The notes beneath the pieces are model-generated. The model was given only the letters and a program-made list of their open reading frames with translations. It did no database searches and was not told where the DNA came from. The position numbers and the translations under genes were made by a program. Shown in pieces: positions 18,313 through 27,112 of a stretch of DNA of 64,000 bases. Source of the stretch: Rhodobacterales bacterium HTCC2255 (GTDB taxonomy: Bacteria > Pseudomonadota > Alphaproteobacteria > Rhodobacterales > Rhodobacteraceae); contig DS022282.1 of the NCBI GenBank assembly GCA_000153745.1, positions 726,027 through 790,026 of the forward strand, written 5' to 3'. Numbering within the stretch: position 1 is the first letter of the stretch; the number at the start of each line of letters is the position of its first letter.

Positions 18313-19656
18313 TTATTTGGCATCTTCACTGAGATACTGTTGTAACCAATTTGCTGTTCTTAACAAACGACCATCTTGTTCTGCTTCTCCAATTAATTGA
18401 ACACCAATTGGCATTTCATTTTCTCCAACAAGTAGTGGAAGCGTAACTGTTGGAAGCCCAGCCAAAGTCCACAGTGTGCAAAAAATTGGATCACCAGTTG
18501 TCGCTTCACTGATAAATGGCGCTTCACCTATTGCTGAAGGTGCAATGATAGCATCATATTCTGTAAAAAAATCAGCAAAGAAATCTTGTGCAGATAACTT
18601 AACTGCCAGAGCATCAGAATATTCATCTGAGCTGATTTTACGTGCACGTTTAATCGCCAATTTAAGAGTATCGCTTAAACCATCCCAACTTTGGTCAAAT
18701 ACATCACTTTGATGTTTACAAATTTCATACTCATGTATCCTAGCTTGTACAGCAACTAAATTTGAGAGCTGATCTGCAGCAGTCATTTTAGAAACTTGTG
18801 CACCTAAAATATCATTTATTGCATTTAACCCTTCTCGTGTTTCTGAAGCTAAACGATCATAAAAAGGTAAATCTAACCAGGCTATATTCGGTGTAACAGG
18901 TGGATCAGATAATGCTCCATCATACATTTTAGGTCGCGGCCTAGAAAAACTATTTATGTCGTTCTGGTCATAAGATCCAAGAACATCACCCAGCAACCCA
19001 ATATCAGCTAGAGAGCGGCCAAAACATCCAACCTGATCCAAAGTCTCAGAAGTTTGAAGTATACCTGATCTTGATATAATACCCGCAGTAGGTTTAAAGC
19101 CATATGTTCCACAAAATGAGGCAGGACGAATAACAGAACCGTTGGTTTGTGTTCCAACAGCAATTGGAATATGATTTGCGGCTACTGCTGCAGCAGAACC
19201 ACTTGAAGATCCACCCGGAGTTCTCTCTAAGTTGTGTGGGTTGCGTGTCTTGCTTGGATGCAAAAATGCCAATTCAGTAGTAACAGTTTTGCCCATTATT
19301 ACAGCTCCAGCCTCACGCAACCTTTCGACTAATCTTGCATCTTTTTTTGTTTGTCGTCCTTGAAAAACAGCGGTGCCAAGTTGAGTTGGCATATCAACCG
19401 TATCAATTATATCCTTCAAACCAACTGGCACACCGTGGAGTCGCCCAATTGACTTTCCTTGCCTACGTATCCGGTCACACTCTTTTGCTTGTTCAAGTGC
19501 CTTGTCACTATCAACATATTCCCAAGCTTTAATTTGATCATCTGTATTAGATATTTGATCTAAACAAGATTGCACCAAGTCCACAGAACTTAATACCCCG
19601 GATGCAATGGAGGAGGCAGCCTCCGTTGCTGTTAAAGTGTTAGGTTCTCTAATCAT
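18313..19656 (-). CDS. Amidase signature-family hydrolase
   Basis: A 447-residue amidase. The Ser-cisSer-Lys triad is visible: K81 in HGVPVGLKDIIDT, the Ser cluster in TPGGSSSGSAAAVA (S150-S154) and the nucleophile S174 in GTQTNGSVIRPA. These enzymes hydrolyse carboxamides to acids and ammonia; GatA, the glutamyl-tRNA amidotransferase subunit, is related, but no gatB/gatC is adjacent and the context is catabolic. It overlaps dctM by 4 nt (ATGA), so uptake and hydrolysis are translationally coupled. The likely role is release of ammonium or an organic acid from the imported compound, which is inference. Confidence 0.87.
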   Translation of the reverse strand: MIREPNTLTATEAASSIASGVLSSVDLVQSCLDQISNTDDQIKAWEYVDSDKALEQAKECDRIRRQGKSIGRLHGVPVGLKDIIDTVDMPTQLGTAVFQGRQTKKDARLVERLREAGAVIMGKTVTTELAFLHPSKTRNPHNLERTPGGSSSGSAAAVAANHIPIAVGTQTNGSVIRPASFCGTYGFKPTAGIISRSGILQTSETLDQVGCFGRSLADIGLLGDVLGSYDQNDINSFSRPRPKMYDGALSDPPVTPNIAWLDLPFYDRLASETREGLNAINDILGAQVSKMTAADQLSNLVAVQARIHEYEICKHQSDVFDQSWDGLSDTLKLAIKRARKISSDEYSDALAVKLSAQDFFADFFTEYDAIIAPSAIGEAPFISEATTGDPIFCTLWTLAGLPTVTLPLLVGENEMPIGVQLIGEAEQDGRLLRTANWLQQYLSEDAK

Positions 19657-21017
19657 GGTATATATTCACCAAATAAATAGTCAGGGAACCATAAAGCAAT
19701 TCCAGGGTAGATATACATTAGAACCATTGTGAATATAACAATCCCAAGATAAGGCATTATACCCTTAAATATATCTATCAATTCAATTTGATTTTTCAAA
19801 ACGCCCTTCAAATAATATGCAGACATAGCCATAGGAGGTGTCAGAAAGGAGGTTTGTAGGTTGAGAGCAACCAACATGGCAAAAAAGTAAGGATTCACTC
19901 CAAAAGGCTCTAACAATGGAAGAAAAATTGGAACAAATATAATTAATATTTCTGACCACTCTAGTGGCCAACCAAGTATAAAAATAATCAATTGTGCCAA
20001 AATCAAAAACTGTATTGTGGTTAAATCCATACCAATGACCCAATGTGAAATTAAGTCATGACCACCTAAATATGAAAACACAGAAGCAAAAGTCCAAGAT
20101 CCCACAAATAACCAACAGACCATCGCAGTTGCTTTAGCTGTTAAAAACACACTTTCCTTAAGTTTATCCCATGTCATCGATCTGTAACAAACTGCAAGAA
20201 TCATACCACCGAGAGCACCCATAGCAGCGGCTTCAGCTGGCGTGGCTAATCCACCAAGAATTGAGCCAAGAACTACTGTAATCAATAGAGTTAGAGGCAC
20301 AAAGGAAACTAACAAGTCCCAGTAAATCTGACCTTTAGGAGGCACATCGTCTAAATTAGGCTTTGGTGCTATGGATGGATTCCACCAAACTCTAGCAATA
20401 ACGTAAACTATATAAAATCCAGCAAGTATCAAACCAGGAAAAACTGCTGCTGCGTAAAGGCGTAATGGTGAAAGGTTTCCAATTGCTGCGTATACTATTA
20501 ACATAATTGAAGGGGGGATAAGGATTCCCAGTGTACCTCCAGCACAAATAACACCCGAAGCAAAACTTTTATTATAATTTGCATTCGCCATTGCAGGATA
20601 TGCCAAAAGGCCCATTAAAGTTACAACTGCACCAACAATTCCTGAAGCCGTAGAGAAAACAGCACAAGTCAATAATGCTGCAATTGCTAAAGATCCAGGT
20701 AAATTTCTTGCCGCCATATATAGTGAAAAGAACAGTCTATTAACAATATTTGCACGCTCTACTACATAACCCATAAATAAGAACAATGGTATTGCAACAA
20801 GAGTATCATTCTCCATAACCGAATATGTATTTTGGTTGAGCAAATAGAATATATTATTATCAAATATCTCTGAAAATATTTCTGGTGGGCCATCGTAATA
20901 GGCATAATAACCGAAACCTACTCCCATTGCGATTAATGTAAATGCAATAGGAAATCCTAATAAAACTAGCATGATAAACATGCATAGCATTAAAATTGCA
21001 ACTTCTGGATTTGTCAT
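19653..21017 (-). CDS. TRAP transporter large permease (DctM family)
   Basis: A 454-residue membrane protein with about a dozen hydrophobic segments and DctM motifs such as VAIPLFLFMGY near residue 75 and LGILIPPSIMLIVYA. It forms the Na+-driven channel subunit of a TRAP transporter together with DctQ and the periplasmic DctP just upstream. The loop near residues 50-65 (FDNNIFYLLNQNTY) fits the subgroup paired with TakP/FcbT-type binding proteins. Gene order DctP-DctQ-DctM on one strand is standard. Substrate unknown. Confidence 0.92.
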   Translation of the reverse strand: MTNPEVAILMLCMFIMLVLLGFPIAFTLIAMGVGFGYYAYYDGPPEIFSEIFDNNIFYLLNQNTYSVMENDTLVAIPLFLFMGYVVERANIVNRLFFSLYMAARNLPGSLAIAALLTCAVFSTASGIVGAVVTLMGLLAYPAMANANYNKSFASGVICAGGTLGILIPPSIMLIVYAAIGNLSPLRLYAAAVFPGLILAGFYIVYVIARVWWNPSIAPKPNLDDVPPKGQIYWDLLVSFVPLTLLITVVLGSILGGLATPAEAAAMGALGGMILAVCYRSMTWDKLKESVFLTAKATAMVCWLFVGSWTFASVFSYLGGHDLISHWVIGMDLTTIQFLILAQLIIFILGWPLEWSEILIIFVPIFLPLLEPFGVNPYFFAMLVALNLQTSFLTPPMAMSAYYLKGVLKNQIELIDIFKGIMPYLGIVIFTMVLMYIYPGIALWFPDYLFGEYIP

Positions 21018-21084
21018 TTTAGTAACTTTCGTAAATGCTTATTTTAAGTAATTAAACTTAAGAGTTATGTAGGTTATGTATTGC

Positions 21085-21654
21085 TTAATCAGTTAACATA
21101 TCTTCAGTTTCTCGTACGTCATCAAGTCTTTCCATCCAGACGCCTGTTCGCATAGCTGTCCAACATCTTATCAATTCAGCCACACCTTGAAGTAGCATCA
21201 AAGCACCTGCTAATGGAATTAATGTTTTAAAGAAATAGATTTGAATTCTTGCTGGACTATTCCAACTAACTTCTTGATATCTCCAACTATCTGATGCAAT
21301 TTCCCAACCGTACCAGAATAAAGCTAATATTCCCGGGAAGAAAAACAAAAGGTATAATAGAAAGTCCAATCTAGCCTGCCATTTTTTTGAAAATAATCTA
21401 TATAAGACGTCTCCGCGTACGTGAGTATCTTGTGCTAGCGCGTATGGTCCAGCCATAAGAAATAATGCACCATACATTTGTATCATCATATCAAAAGCCC
21501 AAACAGTGGGTGAATTTAAAACATAACGCATAAATACTTCGTAAGCCACGGATAGTGTTAAAATCAGTATACACCAACCAAATGCTCTCCCAACCCAAAT
21601 ACTCAGACCCTCAATTCCATGGACAATTTTGAGCAAATATCTTCTCCCTATCAT
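21085..21654 (-). CDS. TRAP transporter small permease (DctQ family)
   Basis: A DctQ protein with four hydrophobic segments and the conserved GRAFGWCILILTLSVAYEVFMRY helix region (written here in part: AYEVFMRY) and VWAFDMM loop. It is the small membrane subunit of the TRAP system. The start is uncertain. An upstream ATG at 21684 lies within the terminator-like hairpin that follows dctP. The ATG at 21654 directly follows the T-tract and lacks a clear ribosome binding site, and a TTG at 21636 is preceded by GGGAGAAG. I report 21654; mature length is about 180-190 residues in any case. Confidence 0.85.
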   Translation of the reverse strand: MIGRRYLLKIVHGIEGLSIWVGRAFGWCILILTLSVAYEVFMRYVLNSPTVWAFDMMIQMYGALFLMAGPYALAQDTHVRGDVLYRLFSKKWQARLDFLLYLLFFFPGILALFWYGWEIASDSWRYQEVSWNSPARIQIYFFKTLIPLAGALMLLQGVAELIRCWTAMRTGVWMERLDDVRETEDMLTD

Positions 21655-21680
21655 AAAAAAAATGAGGGCCAATCTGGCCC
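21655..21680 (-). terminator. Hairpin with T-tract between dctP and dctQ
   Basis: On the minus strand a perfect 6-bp GC-rich stem (GGGCCA/TGGCCC, 21666-21680) is followed after TCA by eight T. It lies between the stop of the binding-protein gene and the permease genes. Such partial terminators typically let the binding protein be made in excess over the membrane subunits. Confidence 0.75.
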
Positions 21681-21695
21681 CCATTAAAATACTAA

Positions 21696-22790
21696 CTACC
21701 CAAAGTAATGCTTATAAGCTAATTTATAATCAGGTTGGTTAAGGTTTAGATAACCCATAACATTTTTCGCATAAGCTTTTTGGCTTTCGATAACTTTTGC
21801 AAAGAATGCATCTTCACCAGCAATTCTATCTGTAACAACATCCCAAGCTTCTAATTGTGCCTGCATAACACTGTCTGGTGTTCTATGTACATTTACGCCA
21901 TGCTCGCTTTGTAGCTTCTCAAGATCATCAGAATATCTTTTTGTGTTATTCCAATAGAAGTTTGAATTTTCAGCTTCAGAAGCGTATTTTAGGATCGCTT
22001 TGAGCTCATCTGGAAGTTTGTTGTATTTCTTTTTATTAAACGATACCTCAAAGAACTCTTGAGATTGGTGGAAAGATGCCAAATGATAATCTTTTGAGAC
22101 ATCTTGCATACCAAAATCACGGTCTGATGTAGGGTTGTTGTACTCAGCAGCATCAATTAACCCAGATTTCATTGCTGGCTGTATTTCACCACCAGGCAAT
22201 TGAACAACAGACATTCCCATTTCGAGTAATACGTCTGCAGCCAAGCCTACTGTTCGGTATTTTAGGCCTTCCATTTGAGCAGCGCTTTTAATCTCTTCCT
22301 TGAACCAACCTAATGGCTGCGCTGGCATTGGTGAGTTGAAAAACGAAACAAGATTTAAACCTAGGTCGCCCATTAATTCATCAAATAGCTCTTGTCCGCC
22401 ACCATAGTTCACCCAGCCTAGCACTTCTTGTGATGACCAACCAAAACACGGTCCTGTGCCAAATAATGATGCTGTTTTTGACTTAGAATACCAATATGCT
22501 GGCACATAGTGACATGCATCTAGAACACCTCTATGTACTGCATCTTGCATTTGAGACGTTTTCACGACTGAATTTACTGCTAGTAAATCAATTTTCAATG
22601 AATTACCTGCCATCGCGTGGACACGATCTACGTAAGATTGTGCATTTTCAAGGAATATGCCTCCACCCCATGCTGCTTGCATTTTTAGAGTGGTTGCGTG
22701 CCCGTCAGCAATTGCCGGTGTTGCAAGAGTAGCTGCACCTGCCACTGCTGTTCCACGTAAAAATTTTCTACGATTTAATTTATCTGTCAT
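21696..22790 (-). CDS. TRAP transporter periplasmic binding protein (DctP/TakP type)
   Basis: A 364-residue secreted protein. The N-terminus MTDKLNRRKFLRGTAVAG contains the twin-arginine RRKFLRG motif followed by a hydrophobic stretch and a probable ADGHA cleavage region, so it is exported folded by the Tat system. The body is a TRAP solute receptor of the TakP/FcbT1 group (MKMQAAWGGG start of the mature fold, AYWYSKSK, GGEIQPAMKSGLIDAAEYNNP). TakP binds 2-oxo acids, so an organic acid ligand is plausible. The ribosome binding site is very strong, GGGAGGGG about 4-11 nt before the ATG. First gene of the 16-23 kb operon. Confidence 0.92.
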   Translation of the reverse strand: MTDKLNRRKFLRGTAVAGAATLATPAIADGHATTLKMQAAWGGGIFLENAQSYVDRVHAMAGNSLKIDLLAVNSVVKTSQMQDAVHRGVLDACHYVPAYWYSKSKTASLFGTGPCFGWSSQEVLGWVNYGGGQELFDELMGDLGLNLVSFFNSPMPAQPLGWFKEEIKSAAQMEGLKYRTVGLAADVLLEMGMSVVQLPGGEIQPAMKSGLIDAAEYNNPTSDRDFGMQDVSKDYHLASFHQSQEFFEVSFNKKKYNKLPDELKAILKYASEAENSNFYWNNTKRYSDDLEKLQSEHGVNVHRTPDSVMQAQLEAWDVVTDRIAGEDAFFAKVIESQKAYAKNVMGYLNLNQPDYKLAYKHYFG

Positions 22791-23082
22791 ATTCCCCTCC
22801 CAAGGATATAGTTTGATTAATGATTTTGATTTTACTCATAATCAGAAAAGTTGTTACCAAAACGTTCTATAATCAAGTAGCGATTTTTGTAAGAATTTAA
22901 TAAACAGTAACCAACATATATTGAGAGTAGCATGTGTTTTAAATTGGTCAACTATATTTACCAGTTTTTTTATAAATTCATTGCAAAATATTTGCTCCGG
23001 ACTTTTACAACATGCTATTGCTGATCTAGCCAAGCTGTGGCAATAAACAAAAATAACTCACATTCTAAAGAAGATATTACAA

Positions 23083-23739
23083 ATGACTAACTTTCAAACT
23101 GCACGAGAATCTATGGTAGATTGCCAAGTAAGACCTTCTGACGTTACTAAATACCCCATTATTGACGCATTATTACAAACTCCCAAAGAAAAATTTGTGC
23201 CAATTGAAAAGCAATCTATAGCTTACATGGGAGAACATTTAACGCTTTCTGAAAACCGCATAATTTTAGATCCACGAATATTTGCAAAAATGTTAGATGC
23301 AGTATCAATAAAATCAGAAGAGTTAGTATTAGATGTAGCCTGCGGCACAGGATACTCTACTGCAGTTATAGCGAAACTTGCTCAAGCTGTAGTTGCACTT
23401 GAGTCAGATAATAAACTAGCGGAATTTGCTCAAAAAGCCCTAGAAGACGAAGGCGTTGATAATGCCATAGTTATATACGGTGAACTTCAAAATGGTGATG
23501 AGAAACATGGTCTTTATGATGTGATTATAATTGAAGGTGGCGTACAAAAACTTTCTGAAGACTTAAAAACACAACTAAAAGATGGTGGAAGAATTATTTG
23601 TATATTCACAGATGGTGCAATTGGTCAGTGTTTTCTTGGTATTAAAAGAGGTTCTGATATCACATGGCGCTCTGAATTTGATGCAACAGCACCAATCATC
23701 AAAGACTTCTCTGAAACAAAGTCGTTTTCTTTAGTTTGA
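23083..23739 (+). CDS. Protein-L-isoaspartate O-methyltransferase-like protein
   Basis: A 218-residue SAM-dependent methyltransferase of the Pcm family: the SAM motif VLDVACGTGYSTAVIAKLA and the N-terminal ARESMVDCQVRPSDVT are typical of the alphaproteobacterial form that precedes tolC. Pcm repairs isoaspartate in aged proteins, but alphaproteobacterial members linked to tolC are divergent from the characterised enzyme, so the activity is not certain. It is 52 nt upstream of tolC on the same strand and probably cotranscribed. The 292-nt region upstream separates it from the divergent TRAP operon. Confidence 0.82.
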   Translation: MTNFQTARESMVDCQVRPSDVTKYPIIDALLQTPKEKFVPIEKQSIAYMGEHLTLSENRIILDPRIFAKMLDAVSIKSEELVLDVACGTGYSTAVIAKLAQAVVALESDNKLAEFAQKALEDEGVDNAIVIYGELQNGDEKHGLYDVIIIEGGVQKLSEDLKTQLKDGGRIICIFTDGAIGQCFLGIKRGSDITWRSEFDATAPIIKDFSETKSFSLV

Positions 23740-23791
23740 TTTAAAATCAAATAAAGATAAATGTACTATTAACAACGTACCAAGGTTCAAA

Positions 23792-25126
23792 ATGTTTAGA
23801 TTTTTTTCTAGCTCTGCAATAATCATACTCTTTGCTTTTCCTGTATCCGCAAAAGAAACAAATCTTAAATCAACATTAGAGGCTACTTACAATAATAATT
23901 TCTTAATCGCACAGCAGCGTGAAAAAATATTAAAGTATAATGAAAGTGTTACGCAACAGTTATCAGTTAAAAAACCTGATGTAAGCGCAAACTTGTCACA
24001 AAATCTTGACGAAAGTAATGGTAAGTATAACAACAGCGCAAACATAACTATTAAACAATTACTATATGATGGTGGTCAATCATCAAACTTAGTAGATGCG
24101 GCTAAGTATACTGTTTTAGCCGAAAGGGAACTATTAATTAAAGCTGAGCAAGACAATTTATTAAAAGCCATCACAGTTTATATGGATTTGCGTCAAGCCC
24201 AAGCAAATCTAGAATTAGCTGAAAATAATATTAAAGTTATTGAGGAACAATTGCGAGCAGCAAATAATCGTTTCGAAGTTGGTGAAGTTACCCGTACTGA
24301 TGTAAGTCAAACAAAAGCAAGACTTGCTCTAGCTGTAAGTAATGTTGAAACACGTAAAGCAATTTTGACTGGAAAAAGCGCATCCTATCTTCTTGTAGTA
24401 GGCGAGAACCATGGCAATTTATCTACCCCCCCCAAACATCCCGAAATTCCAAATAGATTTTCCAAAGCAGAAAAAATTGCAATAGAAAATCACCCAAGAA
24501 TTCTTGCAGCGAGACTACAGTTGAAAGTTTCCGAATACAGAATTGATGCATCACGAGGAATTTTTAACCCAACTATAATAGGTAGTATTACGTCAAAGAC
24601 TGGCACATCCATTAGTTCTTCTACCGGAGCTACAATACAAGCAACAATTCCTTTATTTAATTCCGGTAATCTAAGAAGCAAAAAACGCGCTGCCATAAAT
24701 GATAAAAAAATTAGCAAGCACGCATTAGATATTGCATTACTCACAACAAGATCAAATCTTCAGATATATCACTCTTCATGGTTAGCCGCTGTAGCTGCTA
24801 TAAAAGCAAGCAAAGCACAAATTAAAGCATCACAAATAGCTTTTGAAGGAATGCGCGAAGAATCTAAACTGGGATCTCGAACTACACTTGATGTATTAGA
24901 TGCCGAACAAGAACTCCTTTCAGCAAGGTCAAACTTAGTTACAGCTCTTAGAGATGAACAAGTTCAAGCTTACAACGTCTTGTCAGAGATGGGTCAATTA
25001 ACAACTTCAAACTTGGGTTTAGAAGTTCAAACTTTCAATTCATTTAGTAATAATAATAAAATTGAGCAAACTTCACCTTTGGGCAAAGCAAGAATAGGAA
25101 TTTTAGAAAAGCTTAAAAATAGATAA
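23792..25126 (+). CDS. tolC: TolC-family outer membrane channel
   Basis: A 444-residue outer membrane efflux protein. A signal peptide (about residues 1-20, ending VSA-KE) is followed by two outer-membrane-factor repeats with long coiled coils: AAKYTVLAERELLIKAEQ, LRAANNRFEVGEVTRTDVSQ and the matching second-repeat segment REESKLGSRTTLDVLDAEQ. TolC trimers form the exit duct for type I secretion and multidrug pumps. Length and double-repeat layout match the TIGR01844 type. It is preceded by the pcm-like gene and convergent with cobQ, one base from its stop. Confidence 0.92.
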   Translation: MFRFFSSSAIIILFAFPVSAKETNLKSTLEATYNNNFLIAQQREKILKYNESVTQQLSVKKPDVSANLSQNLDESNGKYNNSANITIKQLLYDGGQSSNLVDAAKYTVLAERELLIKAEQDNLLKAITVYMDLRQAQANLELAENNIKVIEEQLRAANNRFEVGEVTRTDVSQTKARLALAVSNVETRKAILTGKSASYLLVVGENHGNLSTPPKHPEIPNRFSKAEKIAIENHPRILAARLQLKVSEYRIDASRGIFNPTIIGSITSKTGTSISSSTGATIQATIPLFNSGNLRSKKRAAINDKKISKHALDIALLTTRSNLQIYHSSWLAAVAAIKASKAQIKASQIAFEGMREESKLGSRTTLDVLDAEQELLSARSNLVTALRDEQVQAYNVLSEMGQLTTSNLGLEVQTFNSFSNNNKIEQTSPLGKARIGILEKLKNR

Positions 25127-25127
25127 A

Positions 25128-26582
25128 TTATTTTTCAGATGCGATCCTTAGTATCTGATCCAAATCGCAATTTTCTTCCATGTGGATTGCTAAATCATTT
25201 AATGTCTTTTCAACCTTAACTGAATATTCACTTTTAGCAATATTTGCACCAATTCGCTCTAAATAATTTTGTCGAAATCCATCAGAAGAAAAAAGGCCAT
25301 GAATATAGCATCCTTGGATTTTACCATCTGCTGATGCAGCACCTGTCTTGTTATTATTCATTATTAGCCAATGATTATTACAATCATTACCACTTGTTTG
25401 GCCAATATGAATTTCATAGCCATCAACACTAGCCCCAGAAATCAAATCAGTGCCAGAAACTATTGCCAATCGTTTTTCAGCATGCATTTCAGTTACAACA
25501 TCTAAATGCCCTAGTCCCTTATGCTTTCCAGGTGTCCCTTCTATCCCTTCAGAGTCAACTATTTCTTGACCTAGCATTTGATAGCCACCACAGATGCCAA
25601 GAACTTGCCCACCCGCTCTCACGTATGCTGCCAAATCAATATCCCAGCCTTGTTCTCTAAAAAACTTTAAATCTCCAATTGTTGATTTTGTTCCCGGTAA
25701 TAACATTAAATCTGAGTCAAGTGGTAATGGTTGCCCAGGAGATATTATCTCTACAGAAATATTTGGATCTGCTGAAAGAGGATCTAAATCATCAAAGTTT
25801 GCTATACGTGAAAGTTTAGGCACTACAACTTTAAACCCTTTGCCCGTAGATTTTGGTTTTATATCTGATGCATCTTCAGCAGGCAGATACCCCGCATTAT
25901 TAAACCATGGCAAAACACCCATAGACGGCCACTTTGTGTGATTAATAATATCAGCTAATCCACCATCAAATAGTGTAACATCGCCTCTAAATTTATTAAT
26001 CATAAATCCTTTTATTCTTGTTAAATCTTCAGAATCTAAGATCGAATAGGTTCCTACCAACTGTGCGATTACTCCACCACGGTCAATATCACCAACTAAT
26101 ATAACAGGTATATTTGCAGCTTCGGCAAATCCCATATTTGCGATATCACCTGCACGAAGGTTAGTTTCTGCTGGGCTTCCTGCACCTTCAACTATTATAA
26201 GGTCTGCTTCCTTGGCTAATCTATTAAAACTTTCCATAACACGTGGCATTAAAGTAGGCTTTAATTGAGCATAATCTCTTGCCTTCACAGTTGTTAACCT
26301 CTGACCTTGCACAATAACTTGTGCACCTACTTCTGTTTCAGGTTTGAGCAGCACAGGGTTCATATCAATAATAGGATTTACTCTACATGCCATTGCTTGC
26401 ATCGCCTGAGCTCTTCCTATTTCACCACCATCTGCGGTTACAGATGCATTATTTGACATATTTTGTGGTTTAAATGGTAAAACTTTTAAACCTCTAGCAC
26501 TAAACGCTCGGCAAAGACCTGCTACAATCATTGACTTGCCAACATTAGAGCCAGCACCTTGTATCATAATAGATTTAACCAT
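25128..26582 (-). CDS. cobQ: Cobyric acid synthase
   Basis: A 484-residue enzyme that amidates adenosylcobyrinic acid a,c-diamide to adenosylcobyric acid with glutamine. The N-terminal DTBS-like ATPase domain has GAGSNVGKS (Walker-like, about residues 9-17), KPQNMSNNA and VEGAGSPAE. The C-terminal class I glutaminase domain has LGICGGYQMLG with the catalytic cysteine and GYEIHIGQT. The protein is full length. It is not clustered with other corrin genes, but cobT and cobS lie about 12 kb away. I see no B12 riboswitch in the 159 nt upstream. Confidence 0.95.
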   Translation of the reverse strand: MVKSIMIQGAGSNVGKSMIVAGLCRAFSARGLKVLPFKPQNMSNNASVTADGGEIGRAQAMQAMACRVNPIIDMNPVLLKPETEVGAQVIVQGQRLTTVKARDYAQLKPTLMPRVMESFNRLAKEADLIIVEGAGSPAETNLRAGDIANMGFAEAANIPVILVGDIDRGGVIAQLVGTYSILDSEDLTRIKGFMINKFRGDVTLFDGGLADIINHTKWPSMGVLPWFNNAGYLPAEDASDIKPKSTGKGFKVVVPKLSRIANFDDLDPLSADPNISVEIISPGQPLPLDSDLMLLPGTKSTIGDLKFFREQGWDIDLAAYVRAGGQVLGICGGYQMLGQEIVDSEGIEGTPGKHKGLGHLDVVTEMHAEKRLAIVSGTDLISGASVDGYEIHIGQTSGNDCNNHWLIMNNNKTGAASADGKIQGCYIHGLFSSDGFRQNYLERIGANIAKSEYSVKVEKTLNDLAIHMEENCDLDQILRIASEK

Positions 26583-26693
26583 TTTTATTTCTCGATATTA
26601 CAAAACTTACTAGCTTATAAGATAATATAATTGCAGTTAAACTAAAATTTAATTTTTGACTATTAAAAGCTTGATATAAGGCCATGTTTCATC

Positions 26694-26722
26694 TTGCACC
26701 ACATGCATCCGATTGGTATAGC
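26694..26722 (+). promoter_or_regulatory. Sigma-70 promoter of tRNA-Cys
   Basis: TTGCAC (26694-26699) and TATAGC (26717-26722) are spaced 17 nt apart, about 20 nt upstream of the mature tRNA 5' end. Both boxes are near consensus and the position suits a short leader. Confidence 0.7.
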
Positions 26723-26741
26723 CCAGTGTACCACATCAGAT

Positions 26742-26815
26742 GGCGAGTTGGCGGAGTGGTGACGCAGCGGATTGCAAATCCGTGTACACCGGTTCGATTC
26801 CGGTACTCGCCTCCA
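26742..26815 (+). tRNA. tRNA-Cys (GCA)
   Basis: Acceptor stem GGCGAGT/ACTCGCC (26742-26748 with 26805-26811), discriminator T at 26812 as expected for tRNA-Cys, and encoded CCA at 26813-26815. The anticodon loop TTGCAAA (26772-26778) places GCA at 26774-26776. The T loop reads GGTTCGATTCC. A T-rich run shortly downstream may end transcription. Confidence 0.96.
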
Positions 26816-26897
26816 AATACTCGAAATTCTTTTTTTTTAAGATAGATTCTCTTTGTAATCTCAATGCAGAAACTTACAATTTAAAGAGATATATTTG

Positions 26898-27079
26898 ACG
26901 CACTCAAGCAGTGGAGTAACTCAAGTGCGTTATCAATAGAATTGTATAATAAATCAGATTATTACAATAAATGAATTCATTCAGATGATATAAAGCGAAA
27001 ACGTGCCTACTATGAGCATGGATATAACTCTTTACGAATAACAAGTAGACACGCATTATTATTATGAAGGAGTTATCTC
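26898..27079. other. Structured intergenic region with crossing inverted repeats
   Basis: Three sets of complementary segments lie here. ACGCACT/AGTGCGT (26898-26904 with 26924-26930) forms a simple hairpin. Then arm A (27002-27011) pairs with A' (27044-27053, 9 of 10 bases) while arm B (27021-27033) pairs with B' (27067-27079, 12 of 13 counting one G-T). The order A-B-A'-B' is that of a pseudoknot or of two mutually exclusive hairpins. No convincing coding frame covers it. Strand and function are unknown. Confidence 0.5.
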
Positions 27080-27112
27080 ATAAATCAAGAAACTTATAAA
27101 ATTAGAACAAGA

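Noticed and set aside
26583-26741. B12 riboswitch ahead of cobQ
   Set aside because: No recognisable B12 box or multi-stem architecture; the region instead contains the tRNA-Cys promoter on the other strand.
26904-27056. 50-codon minus-strand open frame beginning MRVYLLFVKSY
   Set aside because: No ribosome binding site, odd composition rich in Tyr/His, and it lies over the crossing inverted repeats; most likely chance in AT-rich DNA.
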